Part shown: positions 14,107 to 23,571 of the stretch, one piece after another
Numbering within the stretch: position 1 is the first letter of the stretch
Layout of the letters: the number at the start of each line of letters is the position of its first letter
From: an uncultured Prevotella sp.
GTDB taxonomy: Bacteria > Bacteroidota > Bacteroidia > Bacteroidales > Bacteroidaceae
Direction: 5' to 3'
DNA: 64,000 nucleotides
Assembly: GCA_946188165.1 (NCBI GenBank)
Contig: CAMHTW010000014.1
Span: forward strand, 1 to 64,000
Notes under the pieces: model-generated
Database searches by the model: none
Seen by the model: only the letters and a program-made list of their open reading frames with translations
What the model was told of the DNA's origin: nothing
Made by a program: the position numbers and the translations under genes

Positions 14107-15189
14107 ATGAAGATTTTTCATATCGTATCGAATAAGGAATGGGGTGGTGGCGAACAATATGTCTATGACCTGAGTCTGCGCCAGCGGGCTGACAGTATTG
14201 ACGTGACCATTTTCTGTAAACCTGTTGAAGACATCATCCGAAAATATACAGAGGCTGGCATGCAGGTGATACCCTTACCATTGGGAGGTGCCCTTGATGT
14301 GAAGAGTGCGTGGCAGATGGCTGCTATCATCAACAAGGAAGGAACTTGTACCATACATGCCCACAATTTCAAAGATGCCTTTACGGCATGCTACGCCAGA
14401 AAGCTATCAAGCAACAAGAATGTTCGCGTGGTCATGTGCCGTCATCTCACTCGCACAGGAAAGAACAGTATACTCTACCGTTGGTTATATAGTCAGCTTG
14501 ACAGGCTGATCTTCGACTCACAGATTTCCACCGATGTGTTTCTTAGCACAAATCCCACCATCAACCCTAACAAGTTGGGCATTGTCCATACCAGCATCGT
14601 TGTGCCTGAGGACACTGTGCCTGTAGATGTTCGCAAGGAGTTCAATATCCCTGAGACCTGCACAGTAGCCATGTTTCATGGCAGATTGGACCCAGAAAAA
14701 GGCATTGACACCTTGATGGATGCTGTAGAGCAAATCAAGGAAAAGGACTTCAAACTGGTGCTGATTGGCAAAGGAAGCGATGAATATACTGAGCACCTCA
14801 AGACAACTATCAACAGCAAAGGCATTGCTAAGAAGATTATCTTCGCTGGCTTCCGTCATCCAGTGTTACCCTATGTGGCTGGAGCTGATTTCGGCATTCT
14901 GGCATCCACCGTTCGCGAAGGTTGTCCATTGTCACCTCAGGAATATATGTCACAGGGACGTCCTGTTATTGTTACTAATAATGGTGGCCAACGTGAGTAT
15001 GTTGTACAGGAGCAGAATGGTTTGTTAGTGCCGCCCGGTGATGTCAAGGCCCTCGCTGACGCCATTGCCCGTATGGTAGATGATGTAGCCTTGCGCCAGC
15101 GTTTGGGTCAACAGGCAAAGGCAGACTTTGACGATCATCTGAATTACACGCATTACTACGACCAAATCAAAACCATCTACAACGTATGA
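14107..15189 (+). CDS. Glycosyltransferase family 4
   Basis: 360 residues, GT-B fold. The N-terminus MKIFHIVSNKEWGGGEQYVY is the usual acceptor-side opening with the Gly-rich loop, so the ATG at 14107 is right. The C-terminal Rossmann half has MFHGRLDPEKGIDTLM and the donor site EGCPLSPQEYMSQGRPVIVT (E-x7-E). It heads a four-gene plus-strand run (GT4, acyltransferase, GT11, GT8-like) with overlaps or very short gaps, apparently an operon for LPS or glycolipid assembly. Confidence 0.88.
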   Translation: MKIFHIVSNKEWGGGEQYVYDLSLRQRADSIDVTIFCKPVEDIIRKYTEAGMQVIPLPLGGALDVKSAWQMAAIINKEGTCTIHAHNFKDAFTACYARKLSSNKNVRVVMCRHLTRTGKNSILYRWLYSQLDRLIFDSQISTDVFLSTNPTINPNKLGIVHTSIVVPEDTVPVDVRKEFNIPETCTVAMFHGRLDPEKGIDTLMDAVEQIKEKDFKLVLIGKGSDEYTEHLKTTINSKGIAKKIIFAGFRHPVLPYVAGADFGILASTVREGCPLSPQEYMSQGRPVIVTNNGGQREYVVQEQNGLLVPPGDVKALADAIARMVDDVALRQRLGQQAKADFDDHLNYTHYYDQIKTIYNV

Positions 15190-16124
15190 ATAAAGTGGTC
15201 TACTATCTGGTCTATGGTATATGGTATCTGCTGTCGCTGTTGCCTTTTTGTGTCCATTACCTTTTCAGTGACTTCGTTTATCTCATCCTGTATCGTCTGA
15301 TAGGCTATAGGGTAAAGGTGGTGCGGAATAATCTCACAACCTCGTTCCCAGAGAAGTCTGAGGCAGAGATACGGGAAATAGAACGGAAATTTTACCACCG
15401 GCTCTGTGACTATTTCGTCGAGGCAGTGAAGATGATGACGATGAGTGAACGTCAGATACGAAGACGTATGGTCTTCAAGAATACAGAAGCACTCAATAAG
15501 TGTTTTGACGAAAATCAGTCGATAGCCCTTTATCTGGGACATACATTCAATTGGGAGTGGATTACTTCTTTACCACTATGGATAACGAAGAAGGTTCACT
15601 GTGGAGAACTATATCATGCCCTCGAAAATGAAGCCTTCGACAAACTATTTCTACACTTGCGTGAGCGGTGGGGTTCAGAATGCATCCCCTTGGTGGATAT
15701 CTTGCGCAAGACCATAGAATACAAACACAAGCAGCAAACTACGATTATCGGCTATTTAGGCGATCAGGTGCCGCATTGGAACAACATACACCATTGGTGC
15801 TGGTTCTTAAACCACGATACACCTGTGATGACTGGCACAGAACGCATTGCCATCAAGAACCGTCAGGCTATCTTCTTCCTCGAGATGACACAGAAGAAAC
15901 GGGGCTATTACGAGGCTGAGTTCAAGTTGATTTCCCGTACACCCGAACAGTTCAAAGAATTCGAAATAACTGACATCTATCATCAGATGCTGGAAGCCAG
16001 TATCCGTCGTCAGCCAGAGCTATGGCTTTGGAGTCATAAGCGATGGAAACGAACGCGCAAAGAGTTTGAAGAACGATTTATGGTAGTTAACGGAAAAGTT
16101 GTACCTAAAGAAGAAGAAAAATGA
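15186..16124 (+). CDS. Lipid A biosynthesis acyltransferase family (LpxL/HtrB-like)
   Basis: 312 residues. An N-terminal membrane segment (about 5-35) is followed by RNNLTTSFPEKSEAEIREI, the conserved opening of this family, and by the H-x4-E catalytic motif in LGHTFNWEW (about 117-125). The late WLWSHKRWKR is also a hallmark. It transfers a secondary acyl chain onto lipid A or another glycolipid on the inner leaflet. It overlaps both neighbours by 4 bp, placing it within a glycosyltransferase operon, so the acceptor may be the product of that operon or lipid A itself. Confidence 0.88.
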   Translation: MNKVVYYLVYGIWYLLSLLPFCVHYLFSDFVYLILYRLIGYRVKVVRNNLTTSFPEKSEAEIREIERKFYHRLCDYFVEAVKMMTMSERQIRRRMVFKNTEALNKCFDENQSIALYLGHTFNWEWITSLPLWITKKVHCGELYHALENEAFDKLFLHLRERWGSECIPLVDILRKTIEYKHKQQTTIIGYLGDQVPHWNNIHHWCWFLNHDTPVMTGTERIAIKNRQAIFFLEMTQKKRGYYEAEFKLISRTPEQFKEFEITDIYHQMLEASIRRQPELWLWSHKRWKRTRKEFEERFMVVNGKVVPKEEEK

Positions 16125-16924
16125 TATTCGTTCGTGACAGAGGGCGCATGGCAAACAACATCCTTCAATATGGCCACGTGTATGCATGGGGGAGGGAGCA
16201 TGGTAGACAGACCATGTCTATGCGTTTTGCCTATAAATACCGGTATTTTCATATCTGCCACACGCGCCATCACAATTTCCTGACTTACCTCTTTGCCAAA
16301 TACGCTGCAAAAGCGGGTTTTCTACCTGTTGTCAATTTTGCAGCCGACAATGCCGATTACACGACTGCAGAACAGGAGATGGTTAGTCGGAAAAACCTAA
16401 TAGTTGAGGGATGGTATGCTCGTTGGTATGACTTATTTCTTAAGTACAAAGCAGATATTATCCGTTTGTTTGCCTTTGACGACAATATTGAACAGCACAC
16501 AAGTAAGTTGCTTCATGAGGGCCTACGTATTGGAGTTCACATCCGACGTGGAGACTATGCCAACTTTTACGGTGGACGTTTCCTGTATTCTGACGAGCAG
16601 TATTTAAGTGTGATACGCAGCTTCATCCAGCAACATCCTAACGAGCAAATCACTATCTATATTTGTGGCAATGATCCAAATTTGAACCACGACTACTACC
16701 TTCAGATGCTAAGCCACAGCAAGGTTATATTTCCTGAAGGTAACCCTGGGCAGGACTTATGCCTGCTGTCCCACTGTCACTACCTGATTGGAGCCCCCAG
16801 CACTTTCACACTTGTGGCAGCCATGTATCGCGACACACCGCTTTATTGGATTGAAGATCCTACCCTACCCGTCACATCAGATAGTTTCAAAACGTTCGAT
16901 TATTTATTCCAACATATTTATTGA
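16121..16924 (+). CDS. GT11-like (alpha-1,2-fucosyltransferase family) glycosyltransferase
   Basis: 267 residues. The opening RGRMANNILQYGHVYAWG corresponds to the 'GGLGNQMFQYA' start of GT11 enzymes, and GVHIRRGDYANF (about 144-155) is the diagnostic GDP-fucose-binding HxRRGDY motif. LIGAPSTFTLVAAM near the end is the third conserved block (SxFS-like). The likely activity is fucosylation, though family members with other donors are possible. No GDP-fucose synthesis genes are in the window. Overlaps the acyltransferase gene by 4 bp. Confidence 0.8.
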   Translation: MIFVRDRGRMANNILQYGHVYAWGREHGRQTMSMRFAYKYRYFHICHTRHHNFLTYLFAKYAAKAGFLPVVNFAADNADYTTAEQEMVSRKNLIVEGWYARWYDLFLKYKADIIRLFAFDDNIEQHTSKLLHEGLRIGVHIRRGDYANFYGGRFLYSDEQYLSVIRSFIQQHPNEQITIYICGNDPNLNHDYYLQMLSHSKVIFPEGNPGQDLCLLSHCHYLIGAPSTFTLVAAMYRDTPLYWIEDPTLPVTSDSFKTFDYLFQHIY

Positions 16925-16928
16925 TGCT

Positions 16929-17789
16929 ATGAATATATTGTACATCGTATTTGGCGACAAACTCGACTATCATTTGCAAGCCTATCTTTCTATTAGGAGC
17001 TTTCAAAAGCAGTTGAAGGATGATGATCATATTTTCGTTGTTACCTCACGACCTGAATACTACAATCATGCCAATGTCACGACACTCAACGTGACAGATG
17101 ACGAGATAGAGGCTTGGAAAGGGCCACACCACTTCTTCTTCCGTGTTAAAATCAAAGCGATGGAATTGTTGGCATCTAAATATCCAGACCAGCATATTTT
17201 GTATCTGGACAGTGACACATTCCTGTATGGAGACCTTGATGTCCTTAAACAGCGTCTTGATAACGGCAATGGCATGATGCACTTGAGAGAGGGGCATCCC
17301 AGCAAGATGAGAGGAGGGTCTTTAAAGCTATGGAACACTGTAAAAGGACATACTTATGCAGGCATTACTTTGAGCGAACGCCACGATATGTGGAATGCTG
17401 GTGTCGTTGCAGTTCCCAAAGACCGGCTGGACAAAATCATTGCCACCTCACTGACCATCTGTGACGGTATGCTTGACGATGGAGGGGACTGCTTTATTTT
17501 GGAGCAATATGCGCAATCCGTATGCATGAACGAACTGACACAACTCATGCCGTCTGACGACTGTATTGGACACTTCTGGGGCAACAAAGAAGAATGGGAA
17601 GCATTATCCAGCGAATTATTGCTGCGTTCGTATATGAAACAGAGCTCGTTGCAGGACGAGCTGGATGCCATAACCCCTCAGCTGTTAAGTTCACATCCTA
17701 TTTATATTCACAAGTCAAGTACTGCAGAAAAGCTGTGCAAACTGATTATGCGACTATTCCCTAATAGTCAACATCGTTACATAAAATAA
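16929..17789 (+). CDS. Glycosyltransferase, GT8-like nucleotide-diphospho-sugar transferase
   Basis: 286 residues from the ATG at 16929, 4 bp after the preceding stop; the longer in-frame start at 16788 lies inside that gene and is unlikely. YLDSDTFLYGD (about 95-105) gives the DxD metal site, and MWNAGVVAVPK and IGHFWGNK look like the later donor and metal-binding blocks of GT-A retaining enzymes. I am unsure of the exact CAZy family. It is the last gene of the operon and converges on the LTA-synthase-like genes with a gap of only 16 bp. Confidence 0.7.
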   Translation: MNILYIVFGDKLDYHLQAYLSIRSFQKQLKDDDHIFVVTSRPEYYNHANVTTLNVTDDEIEAWKGPHHFFFRVKIKAMELLASKYPDQHILYLDSDTFLYGDLDVLKQRLDNGNGMMHLREGHPSKMRGGSLKLWNTVKGHTYAGITLSERHDMWNAGVVAVPKDRLDKIIATSLTICDGMLDDGGDCFILEQYAQSVCMNELTQLMPSDDCIGHFWGNKEEWEALSSELLLRSYMKQSSLQDELDAITPQLLSSHPIYIHKSSTAEKLCKLIMRLFPNSQHRYIK

Positions 17790-17805
17790 TCAAAAACAGG
17801 TTTCT

Positions 17806-19770
17806 TTACTCGTGGGGTGTAAGCCTATCCTGCGTCATACGCTCCATATATTGCTGTATGATAGCCTTCAGCTCTCGCTCCATCTGCTGTTGCTGTGGCA
17901 CTTTGCCTTTCACGTCGTGCTGCATCAGCGAATCGGTCAGTGCATAAACGGCCTTGGTCTGTTGTCCGTCAAACTGTAGCACATGACCATGTTTTACGTA
18001 TTGGTAGATGCCGTTCAGATAGTTGACGGCCCACGTATCCTCAGCAGAGGTATTCAGCACATCGATACCAAAGCCAAAGTAAGGCTTCGGATAGTGGAGC
18101 ATACCCATTACAGTGGGCAAGATATCTATCTGCTGAGCAATTTTGTCCTGCATCTCTGGTTGGCAATCTGGATTACCTGGTTCATATATAATAATAGGTG
18201 AGCAGAAACCACCAAGGTCGGTCTGGTAATAGTCGTGGTCACTCATATTGGTGTGGTCGCTAGTCATCACGAAGATAGTATTGTTGAACCATGGTTGCTT
18301 GCTGGCAGTCTCAAAGAACTTCCCTATTGCCATATCTGTATAGCGAATACATTTATGCATGATGATGCCCTCTTCCGGATAGACGTCCTTGTATTTCTCT
18401 GGAATCTCGTAGGGATGGTGCGAGGAAGCTGTGAAGACTGCAGTCATAAAAGGCTCCTTCATCTCTGACATCTTGGTAGCATAATATTGCAAGAAAGGTT
18501 CATCCCAGATAGCCCACATTCCATCAAAATCGTCGTCACCACCAAATCGTTTGTCTTCGTCATAGTCCTCTCTTCCGTAATATTGCTGAAAGCCAGTACT
18601 GCGGGCAAAAGCCATGAAGCCCATCGAACCGCGTTGGGCTCCGTGGAAGAAGGCCGTCTCATAGCCCTCGCCTGCCAACAATGAGGCTATACCGCTAACA
18701 TGATTCATAGAGGACGGTGTAAGGAAGAAGGGCTCTACAAACATAGGAATTGACGAAAGGATACTGGGCATGCCATCTATCGACTTACGTCCGTTACAGA
18801 ACGACCTTGTAAAAGTAATGCTCTTGCTGATGAGCGAATCGACACATGGCGTATATCCTTTATATTGTCCATCCTCCAGATTCTTATTCAAGGCTCCGAT
18901 ATATTCACGTCCGAAGCTCTCAACAATTAAGACCACGACGTTTTTCTTCGTCATAGGCATGGTGTCGTTGGGAACATGAATGGGTACATAGACGGAGGTC
19001 ATTTCCTTTTCGTCCTGATAATAGTCGGGCACAACAAACACGGCCTTGCCAATGGTACGATAGAGCGAGAAGGGGGTATTCAACACCAAGGCAGCTTCAA
19101 CAGGACGATCAACATACTGGTTGGCATTGGAGATGGTGATGGGACGTACTGCGGTAGTAAAACCGCCACGAATACCTGCCACCACGAATGGAGCAAAGGC
19201 TGCCAGCGATAGCAGTGTCGCCACATCGTAACGCCACCAGACAAGCTCTCGACGATGGAGCCCTGCTGTGCGATACAGTCGATACATCAGCCATACTATG
19301 AATACAAATAGCAGTACCAGATACCAATGGCGCAAGGTTTCTGTCAAGAAGATACCACCCAAATTGCCCTCGTTTGAGAACTCGCTGAATATGGTTGTCG
19401 TCGTACGACGCATGGTAAAGCGAAAATAGACAGCATCGCACAGATTAACAGCCAATGCCAAACCATTGATGAAGAGGAATACGCCCTTACTAACTTGCTG
19501 GTAAATTTTTGTCTCTTTCTGATGTAAAGGGAACAGCATCATCACGGTATAGGGAATATTGGTTACTAAAATGGCACTGGTATCGAACACCAGCCCTCCT
19601 GCCAACATTTCCATTATATGGCCAAAGCTCAGATTGGGGGAGAAATAGCTCCAGTTCTCCAGCAGATAGGCAATACGGGCTATGAAATAGACCACATAAA
19701 CCATCAACAGGTTGTAAAGTGTAGCACCAAGTGGTGACAACAGCTTGATATGTTCAAATCGTTTCTTCAT
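17806..19770 (-). CDS. LTA-synthase-like membrane phosphotransferase, paralogue 1
   Basis: 654 residues: about five N-terminal membrane segments (residues 10-245) and a periplasmic sulfatase/alkaline-phosphatase-fold domain (about 275-620). Visible metal-site pieces are VLIVESFGREY, TASSHHPYEIP and MTSDHTN. The nucleophile region is NGRKSIDGMPSIL, with serine where LtaS has threonine. Family members move glycerol-phosphate or phosphoethanolamine onto envelope glycans or lipids. It is the last of three such genes behind an MsbA-like exporter and is closely similar to paralogue 2 at 19784, from which it is separated by 13 bp. Substrate unknown; classical lipoteichoic acid is not expected in this phylum. 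Confidence 0.85.
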   Translation of the reverse strand: MKKRFEHIKLLSPLGATLYNLLMVYVVYFIARIAYLLENWSYFSPNLSFGHIMEMLAGGLVFDTSAILVTNIPYTVMMLFPLHQKETKIYQQVSKGVFLFINGLALAVNLCDAVYFRFTMRRTTTTIFSEFSNEGNLGGIFLTETLRHWYLVLLFVFIVWLMYRLYRTAGLHRRELVWWRYDVATLLSLAAFAPFVVAGIRGGFTTAVRPITISNANQYVDRPVEAALVLNTPFSLYRTIGKAVFVVPDYYQDEKEMTSVYVPIHVPNDTMPMTKKNVVVLIVESFGREYIGALNKNLEDGQYKGYTPCVDSLISKSITFTRSFCNGRKSIDGMPSILSSIPMFVEPFFLTPSSMNHVSGIASLLAGEGYETAFFHGAQRGSMGFMAFARSTGFQQYYGREDYDEDKRFGGDDDFDGMWAIWDEPFLQYYATKMSEMKEPFMTAVFTASSHHPYEIPEKYKDVYPEEGIIMHKCIRYTDMAIGKFFETASKQPWFNNTIFVMTSDHTNMSDHDYYQTDLGGFCSPIIIYEPGNPDCQPEMQDKIAQQIDILPTVMGMLHYPKPYFGFGIDVLNTSAEDTWAVNYLNGIYQYVKHGHVLQFDGQQTKAVYALTDSLMQHDVKGKVPQQQQMERELKAIIQQYMERMTQDRLTPHE

Positions 19771-19783
19771 GCTTTCTTCTCAA

Positions 19784-21730
19784 TTAGGGATGTAACTGAT
19801 TGTCTATCATTCTGTCAACATACTGCTGGATAACGGCTTTTATCTCACGTTCCATTTGAGTCTCTTCAGCTATAGAACCTTTAAGATTATGCTTCATAAC
19901 ATAATCAGTAAGCCGATAGAGCCCTATCGTTTTCTCGCCATCAAACTGCAAAACATAGTCGCCTTTACAATACTGGTATGTACCATCCAGATAATTAATT
20001 GCCCACAGGTCTCGCTGTGGTGTATTCAGCAGGTCACTGCCAAAAGCCAGATAGGGCTTGTCGTAACCCACAATACCGAGAATAGTCGGCAGGATGTCCG
20101 TCTGCTGGGCAATACCCTCACGCATTCCAGGAGCAATATCGCCACTCGGGTCATAGATGATGAGTGACGTGCTGAACTGATTGATTGCACTCTTATACGC
20201 TGCATGATTGCTCGCATTGGTATGGTCTCCTGTCAGCACAAACACGGTGTTCTTAAACCATTTCGTCTTACTGGCTTCATTGAAAAAGCGACGAAGCGCA
20301 TGGTCTGTATATCGGATGCTCTTATGGATGGGCAACTCTTCCTCGACAAAACGGTCTTTGTACGCGTCTGGCACATGGAAGGGATGATGACTGGTCAAGG
20401 TAAACAGAGTGGTCATAAAAGGTTGCTTCATGCCATCCATCTTCATTTTGAAATATTGCAGGAAGGGCTCGTCCCAAATGCCCCACCAGTTGTCGTAGGC
20501 TGCACGCCCCTCCGTATGCGGATCGGCTTCAAAATCCTCCTGACTGAAACATTGATGGAATCCCGTAGCCTTGCAAAAGCCTTGGAATCCTAAGCTGGAG
20601 GCTGGTGCACCATGGAAAAAGGCTGTCTGATAACCCATGCTACTCAGATAGCCTGCCATTCCGTCCAAATGGTTGTTTGCATAGGGACCAGCAACAAACG
20701 ACTCAACAAACATAGGAACACCACACAGGGCTGAAGGCATAGCGTCAATGCTGGCACGACCGTTGGCGTATGAATAGCGGAACGTTACAGAATGGTCTAT
20801 CAGCGAGTCAAGGAATTCGGTATAGCCCTTATAGCCCGGCAGGATATCTCGATTGTAAGCACCAAAATACTCACGGCCAAAGCTCTCAAGGAAAATGACA
20901 ACAACATTCTTAGGGGTGAGAGATGAGGGGTGAGAGGTAAGGGGGTGGTGAATGGGACTATAGACCTTTTCTAACTCATCAGCACTGGTGAAATAAGCTG
21001 GTCTGTGATAGGTCTTCTTGCCAATGGTACGCAGCAGAGAAAAGGGTGTATTCAGTATCAGCGAGGCATCGTTGGGCTTGCTGATAAACTGATTGGCTGT
21101 GCTGACCTTGATAGGACGGTTGTCCCAGAAGCCGCCTCGCATACCGCCCCAACACAACACGCCGTAAATAAGCAGAGCAGCAATCTGACGGAAATAGTAA
21201 AGGCCAAACGGTCGCGTCTTACTGACAGGCGTCTTATAGCATTTATAAAGGAAGAGCACCAGCATGAGGAACAGCAGTACCAAGTACCAATGGCGCATAA
21301 ACTCGTAGCCAACAATGCTGCCTAACTTGTCGTCAGCACCAAACTCGTTGAAAAAGGCTACTGTGGTGCGTCGTGCCGTATATTGATAATAGACAGCGTC
21401 GCCTAAATTGGTTGCCAAGCACAAGCCGTTGACAACCAGATAAAGTCCCTTGCAGAAGTGCTGATAGGTACGGTTTTCCTTCAGATGGCAAGGAAAAAGC
21501 ACCAACAGTAGATACAGCGCATTGGTATAGGCGATGGCTGACGTGTCGAAATAAAGACTGCCAAGGACGATGTCGCAAAACTTTCCTGAATCGAAGATGT
21601 GCTGATAGATTGACAAGTTCTCTAACAGGAAAGCCACACGCGTCACACTATACGCCAGATAAAGTAGCAGGATGTTCCAAGCCACTGCCCAAGGGGCGCT
21701 GATGTCCTTATATCGTTTTGTCCACTTCAT
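19784..21730 (-). CDS. LTA-synthase-like membrane phosphotransferase, paralogue 2
   Basis: 648 residues, the same plan as paralogue 1 and clearly a tandem duplicate: both share segments such as FGREY.GA, NGR.SIDAMPS, TSHHPFHVP versus SSHHPYEIP, and DHTN. The nucleophile-region residue is again serine (NGRASIDAMP). The linker between membrane and catalytic domains (IHHPLTSHPSSLTPKN) is coded by a GGTGAGAGG-type simple repeat at 20911-20955 and is two residues longer than in paralogue 1. The start overlaps the stop of the upstream paralogue 3 by 4 bp. Confidence 0.85.
   Translation of the reverse strand: MKWTKRYKDISAPWAVAWNILLLYLAYSVTRVAFLLENLSIYQHIFDSGKFCDIVLGSLYFDTSAIAYTNALYLLLVLFPCHLKENRTYQHFCKGLYLVVNGLCLATNLGDAVYYQYTARRTTVAFFNEFGADDKLGSIVGYEFMRHWYLVLLFLMLVLFLYKCYKTPVSKTRPFGLYYFRQIAALLIYGVLCWGGMRGGFWDNRPIKVSTANQFISKPNDASLILNTPFSLLRTIGKKTYHRPAYFTSADELEKVYSPIHHPLTSHPSSLTPKNVVVIFLESFGREYFGAYNRDILPGYKGYTEFLDSLIDHSVTFRYSYANGRASIDAMPSALCGVPMFVESFVAGPYANNHLDGMAGYLSSMGYQTAFFHGAPASSLGFQGFCKATGFHQCFSQEDFEADPHTEGRAAYDNWWGIWDEPFLQYFKMKMDGMKQPFMTTLFTLTSHHPFHVPDAYKDRFVEEELPIHKSIRYTDHALRRFFNEASKTKWFKNTVFVLTGDHTNASNHAAYKSAINQFSTSLIIYDPSGDIAPGMREGIAQQTDILPTILGIVGYDKPYLAFGSDLLNTPQRDLWAINYLDGTYQYCKGDYVLQFDGEKTIGLYRLTDYVMKHNLKGSIAEETQMEREIKAVIQQYVDRMIDNQLHP
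20911..20955 (-). repeat. Simple GGTGAGAGG-type repeat inside LTA-synthase-like paralogue 2
   Basis: AGGGGTGAGAGATGAGGGGT and GAGAGGTAAGGGGGTGG. It codes for the linker HHPLTSHPSSLTPKN between the membrane and catalytic domains; paralogue 1 has a shorter, unrelated linker there. Confidence 0.55.
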
Positions 21731-23571
21731 TGTTTTCCTAACTGGTTAATATGCTCCGATGCTGTCTGCAGAATGGCCATACCACGACGTATCAGTGCCT
21801 CGCTGTCAGTACTTTTGTCAACAACGATGCGATTGGCATTCAGGTCATAGACGGCAAAGCCTGTACTGTCCTTCATCGTGATGCCATTATTATAGGTATG
21901 CACGGCAAACGGATAGGTATAGTTGCGGCTCATGACGTCGCGGCTGAACAGGAAGTCGTCATGAGGAAGACCTAACTGACCCAGCAAGGTGGCAGGCAGG
22001 TCAGTCTGATTACACAACACGTCAATGCGACGAGGTTCCTTGAGTGCTCCCCCTAACCACAGCATAGGCACATGGTCGTGCATCTCGTGCTCTTCACTAA
22101 CGCCGAAATATGTAAAGCCGTGGTCAGGCAGCAGAACAATCAACAGATTATCCCACTGAGGCGTCTTTCTGACTTTCTCAATGAAAGTGCCGATACACTG
22201 GTCCAGATAATGAAAGGCATTGGGTATCTCTTCCTTCAACTCATGAGTAGGAACATCCCAGGGCTCATGGCTGGAGAGCGTAGAATAGCCTATGAGATAA
22301 TGCTCATCGGATTTGAAACCTGCAATCTGTTCGTAAAGTGTTGCGAAGGTAATATCGTCGCGCACACCCCAATTCGCACTATGCTGTTCCTCCAGTGAAT
22401 AGTCCTTTTGCCAACATAATTGGTCGAAGCCTGTCGTCACCAGATAGCTGCGCATATTGGTGAAATTAATGTCGCCACCATAAATATAGCTCGTCTTGTA
22501 GCCTGCCTCACGCAGAGATTTGGCGATGCCTGGCAGGAAACGAGTTTTGGCAGGCATCTTCATGACTGATGACTTTGGAAAAGAAGGATAGCCGCTCAAG
22601 GTACACAGCGTACCACGATCGGTACGATAGGAGTTGGCATAGAACTGCGAGAAATAGACACCTTCGTGCACATAGCGATTCAGATTGGGCATGATTTCCT
22701 TGCGCCCACCGATATCTTCCGTAAAGATGCCACCACAGCTCTCCAAAAGTATGATGATAACATGAGGCGTTTTAGTGCGCAACAATGTATCTGAGTCAAC
22801 ACTCGTGGTAGGATAGATATCAGCCATCAATCTGGCACGCTCGGCTTCTTCCATGAATTTATACTCAGGAACAGAACTGCTGTTTTTCTCCAATGAAGCC
22901 AAGAAACTAAACACAGGATTCACAGCAGAATGGTTCAGGAACTGCTGACTGGAATAATAGACTTGTCCGATATTTGTCGTCGATTCGCCTAAGCCCCCAC
23001 GAATACCTATCACGAGAAGCGGAACGGACACTAAGAACGCTAATAGTCCGAAGGCTGCGGACTTCCAGTCCGAAGGCTGCGGACTCACAGTCCGAAGGCT
23101 GCGGACTGTCAGCCAGTAGGCTTTATACATCAGCACCGTTACCAGCAAAAGAATAATGAGTCTGACAACGATATAGCCCCAGCTGACACTTGCCATCGCT
23201 TCAGTAGGTGTTTCCAGATACTGCAGGCACGAGGCGTCGAGTTTGAACTGCCAGAACTCATAGAGGCTGGTGTCTGCCACGAAAGCCAAAGCAAAGGCAA
23301 GAGATATCAGCAGGTAATAGCCTTGCAAGATGCGAAAGAGCCAGCGACCTGTGTACCAAATGCTGACCATGATCAGGAGGAAGGGCACTATTAGGAAGTA
23401 GAGCGCCGTCGATAAGTCGAGCGTGAGACCGTGGACCATAACATCAAAGACGTCGCCGACATCAAAAGAATGGCCTTCGGCATTACACCACATAAAGACC
23501 AGTTTAGCTGCGACGAATATCAGCACCGTCAACAGATAGGTCGTCAGGAGATAGAGTGCCCGCTGCTTCAT
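21727..23571 (-). CDS. LTA-synthase-like membrane phosphotransferase, paralogue 3
   Basis: 614 residues and more distant from the other two. Five membrane segments are followed by the catalytic domain with IILLESCGG, SYRTDRGTLCTLSGYPSFP (nucleophile threonine, as in LtaS), SSHEPWDVP and VLLPDHGF. Residues about 155-176 lie in a loop before the last membrane segment and are coded by three copies of a 22-bp palindromic unit (23045-23107), each read in a different frame. It is coupled by 4-bp overlaps to the ABC exporter before it and paralogue 2 after it. Confidence 0.85.
   Translation of the reverse strand: MKQRALYLLTTYLLTVLIFVAAKLVFMWCNAEGHSFDVGDVFDVMVHGLTLDLSTALYFLIVPFLLIMVSIWYTGRWLFRILQGYYLLISLAFALAFVADTSLYEFWQFKLDASCLQYLETPTEAMASVSWGYIVVRLIILLLVTVLMYKAYWLTVRSLRTVSPQPSDWKSAAFGLLAFLVSVPLLVIGIRGGLGESTTNIGQVYYSSQQFLNHSAVNPVFSFLASLEKNSSSVPEYKFMEEAERARLMADIYPTTSVDSDTLLRTKTPHVIIILLESCGGIFTEDIGGRKEIMPNLNRYVHEGVYFSQFYANSYRTDRGTLCTLSGYPSFPKSSVMKMPAKTRFLPGIAKSLREAGYKTSYIYGGDINFTNMRSYLVTTGFDQLCWQKDYSLEEQHSANWGVRDDITFATLYEQIAGFKSDEHYLIGYSTLSSHEPWDVPTHELKEEIPNAFHYLDQCIGTFIEKVRKTPQWDNLLIVLLPDHGFTYFGVSEEHEMHDHVPMLWLGGALKEPRRIDVLCNQTDLPATLLGQLGLPHDDFLFSRDVMSRNYTYPFAVHTYNNGITMKDSTGFAVYDLNANRIVVDKSTDSEALIRRGMAILQTASEHINQLGKQ
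23045..23107 (-). repeat. Three 22-bp palindromic units inside paralogue 3 (family 3)
   Basis: AGTCCGAAGGCTGCGGACT is present exactly at 23045-23063, 23067-23085 and 23089-23107, with 3-bp spacers. Each has a 6-bp stem AGTCCG/CGGACT. Because 22 is not a multiple of three, the three copies are translated as VRSLRT, SPQPSD and SAAFGL; the triplet of 66 bp keeps the frame. A related triplet is at 40534-40596. Confidence 0.9.

Noticed and set aside
23045..23107. CRISPR-like array of short palindromic repeats
   Set aside because: Spacers are only 3 bp, there are no cas genes, and the array is inside a coding gene.
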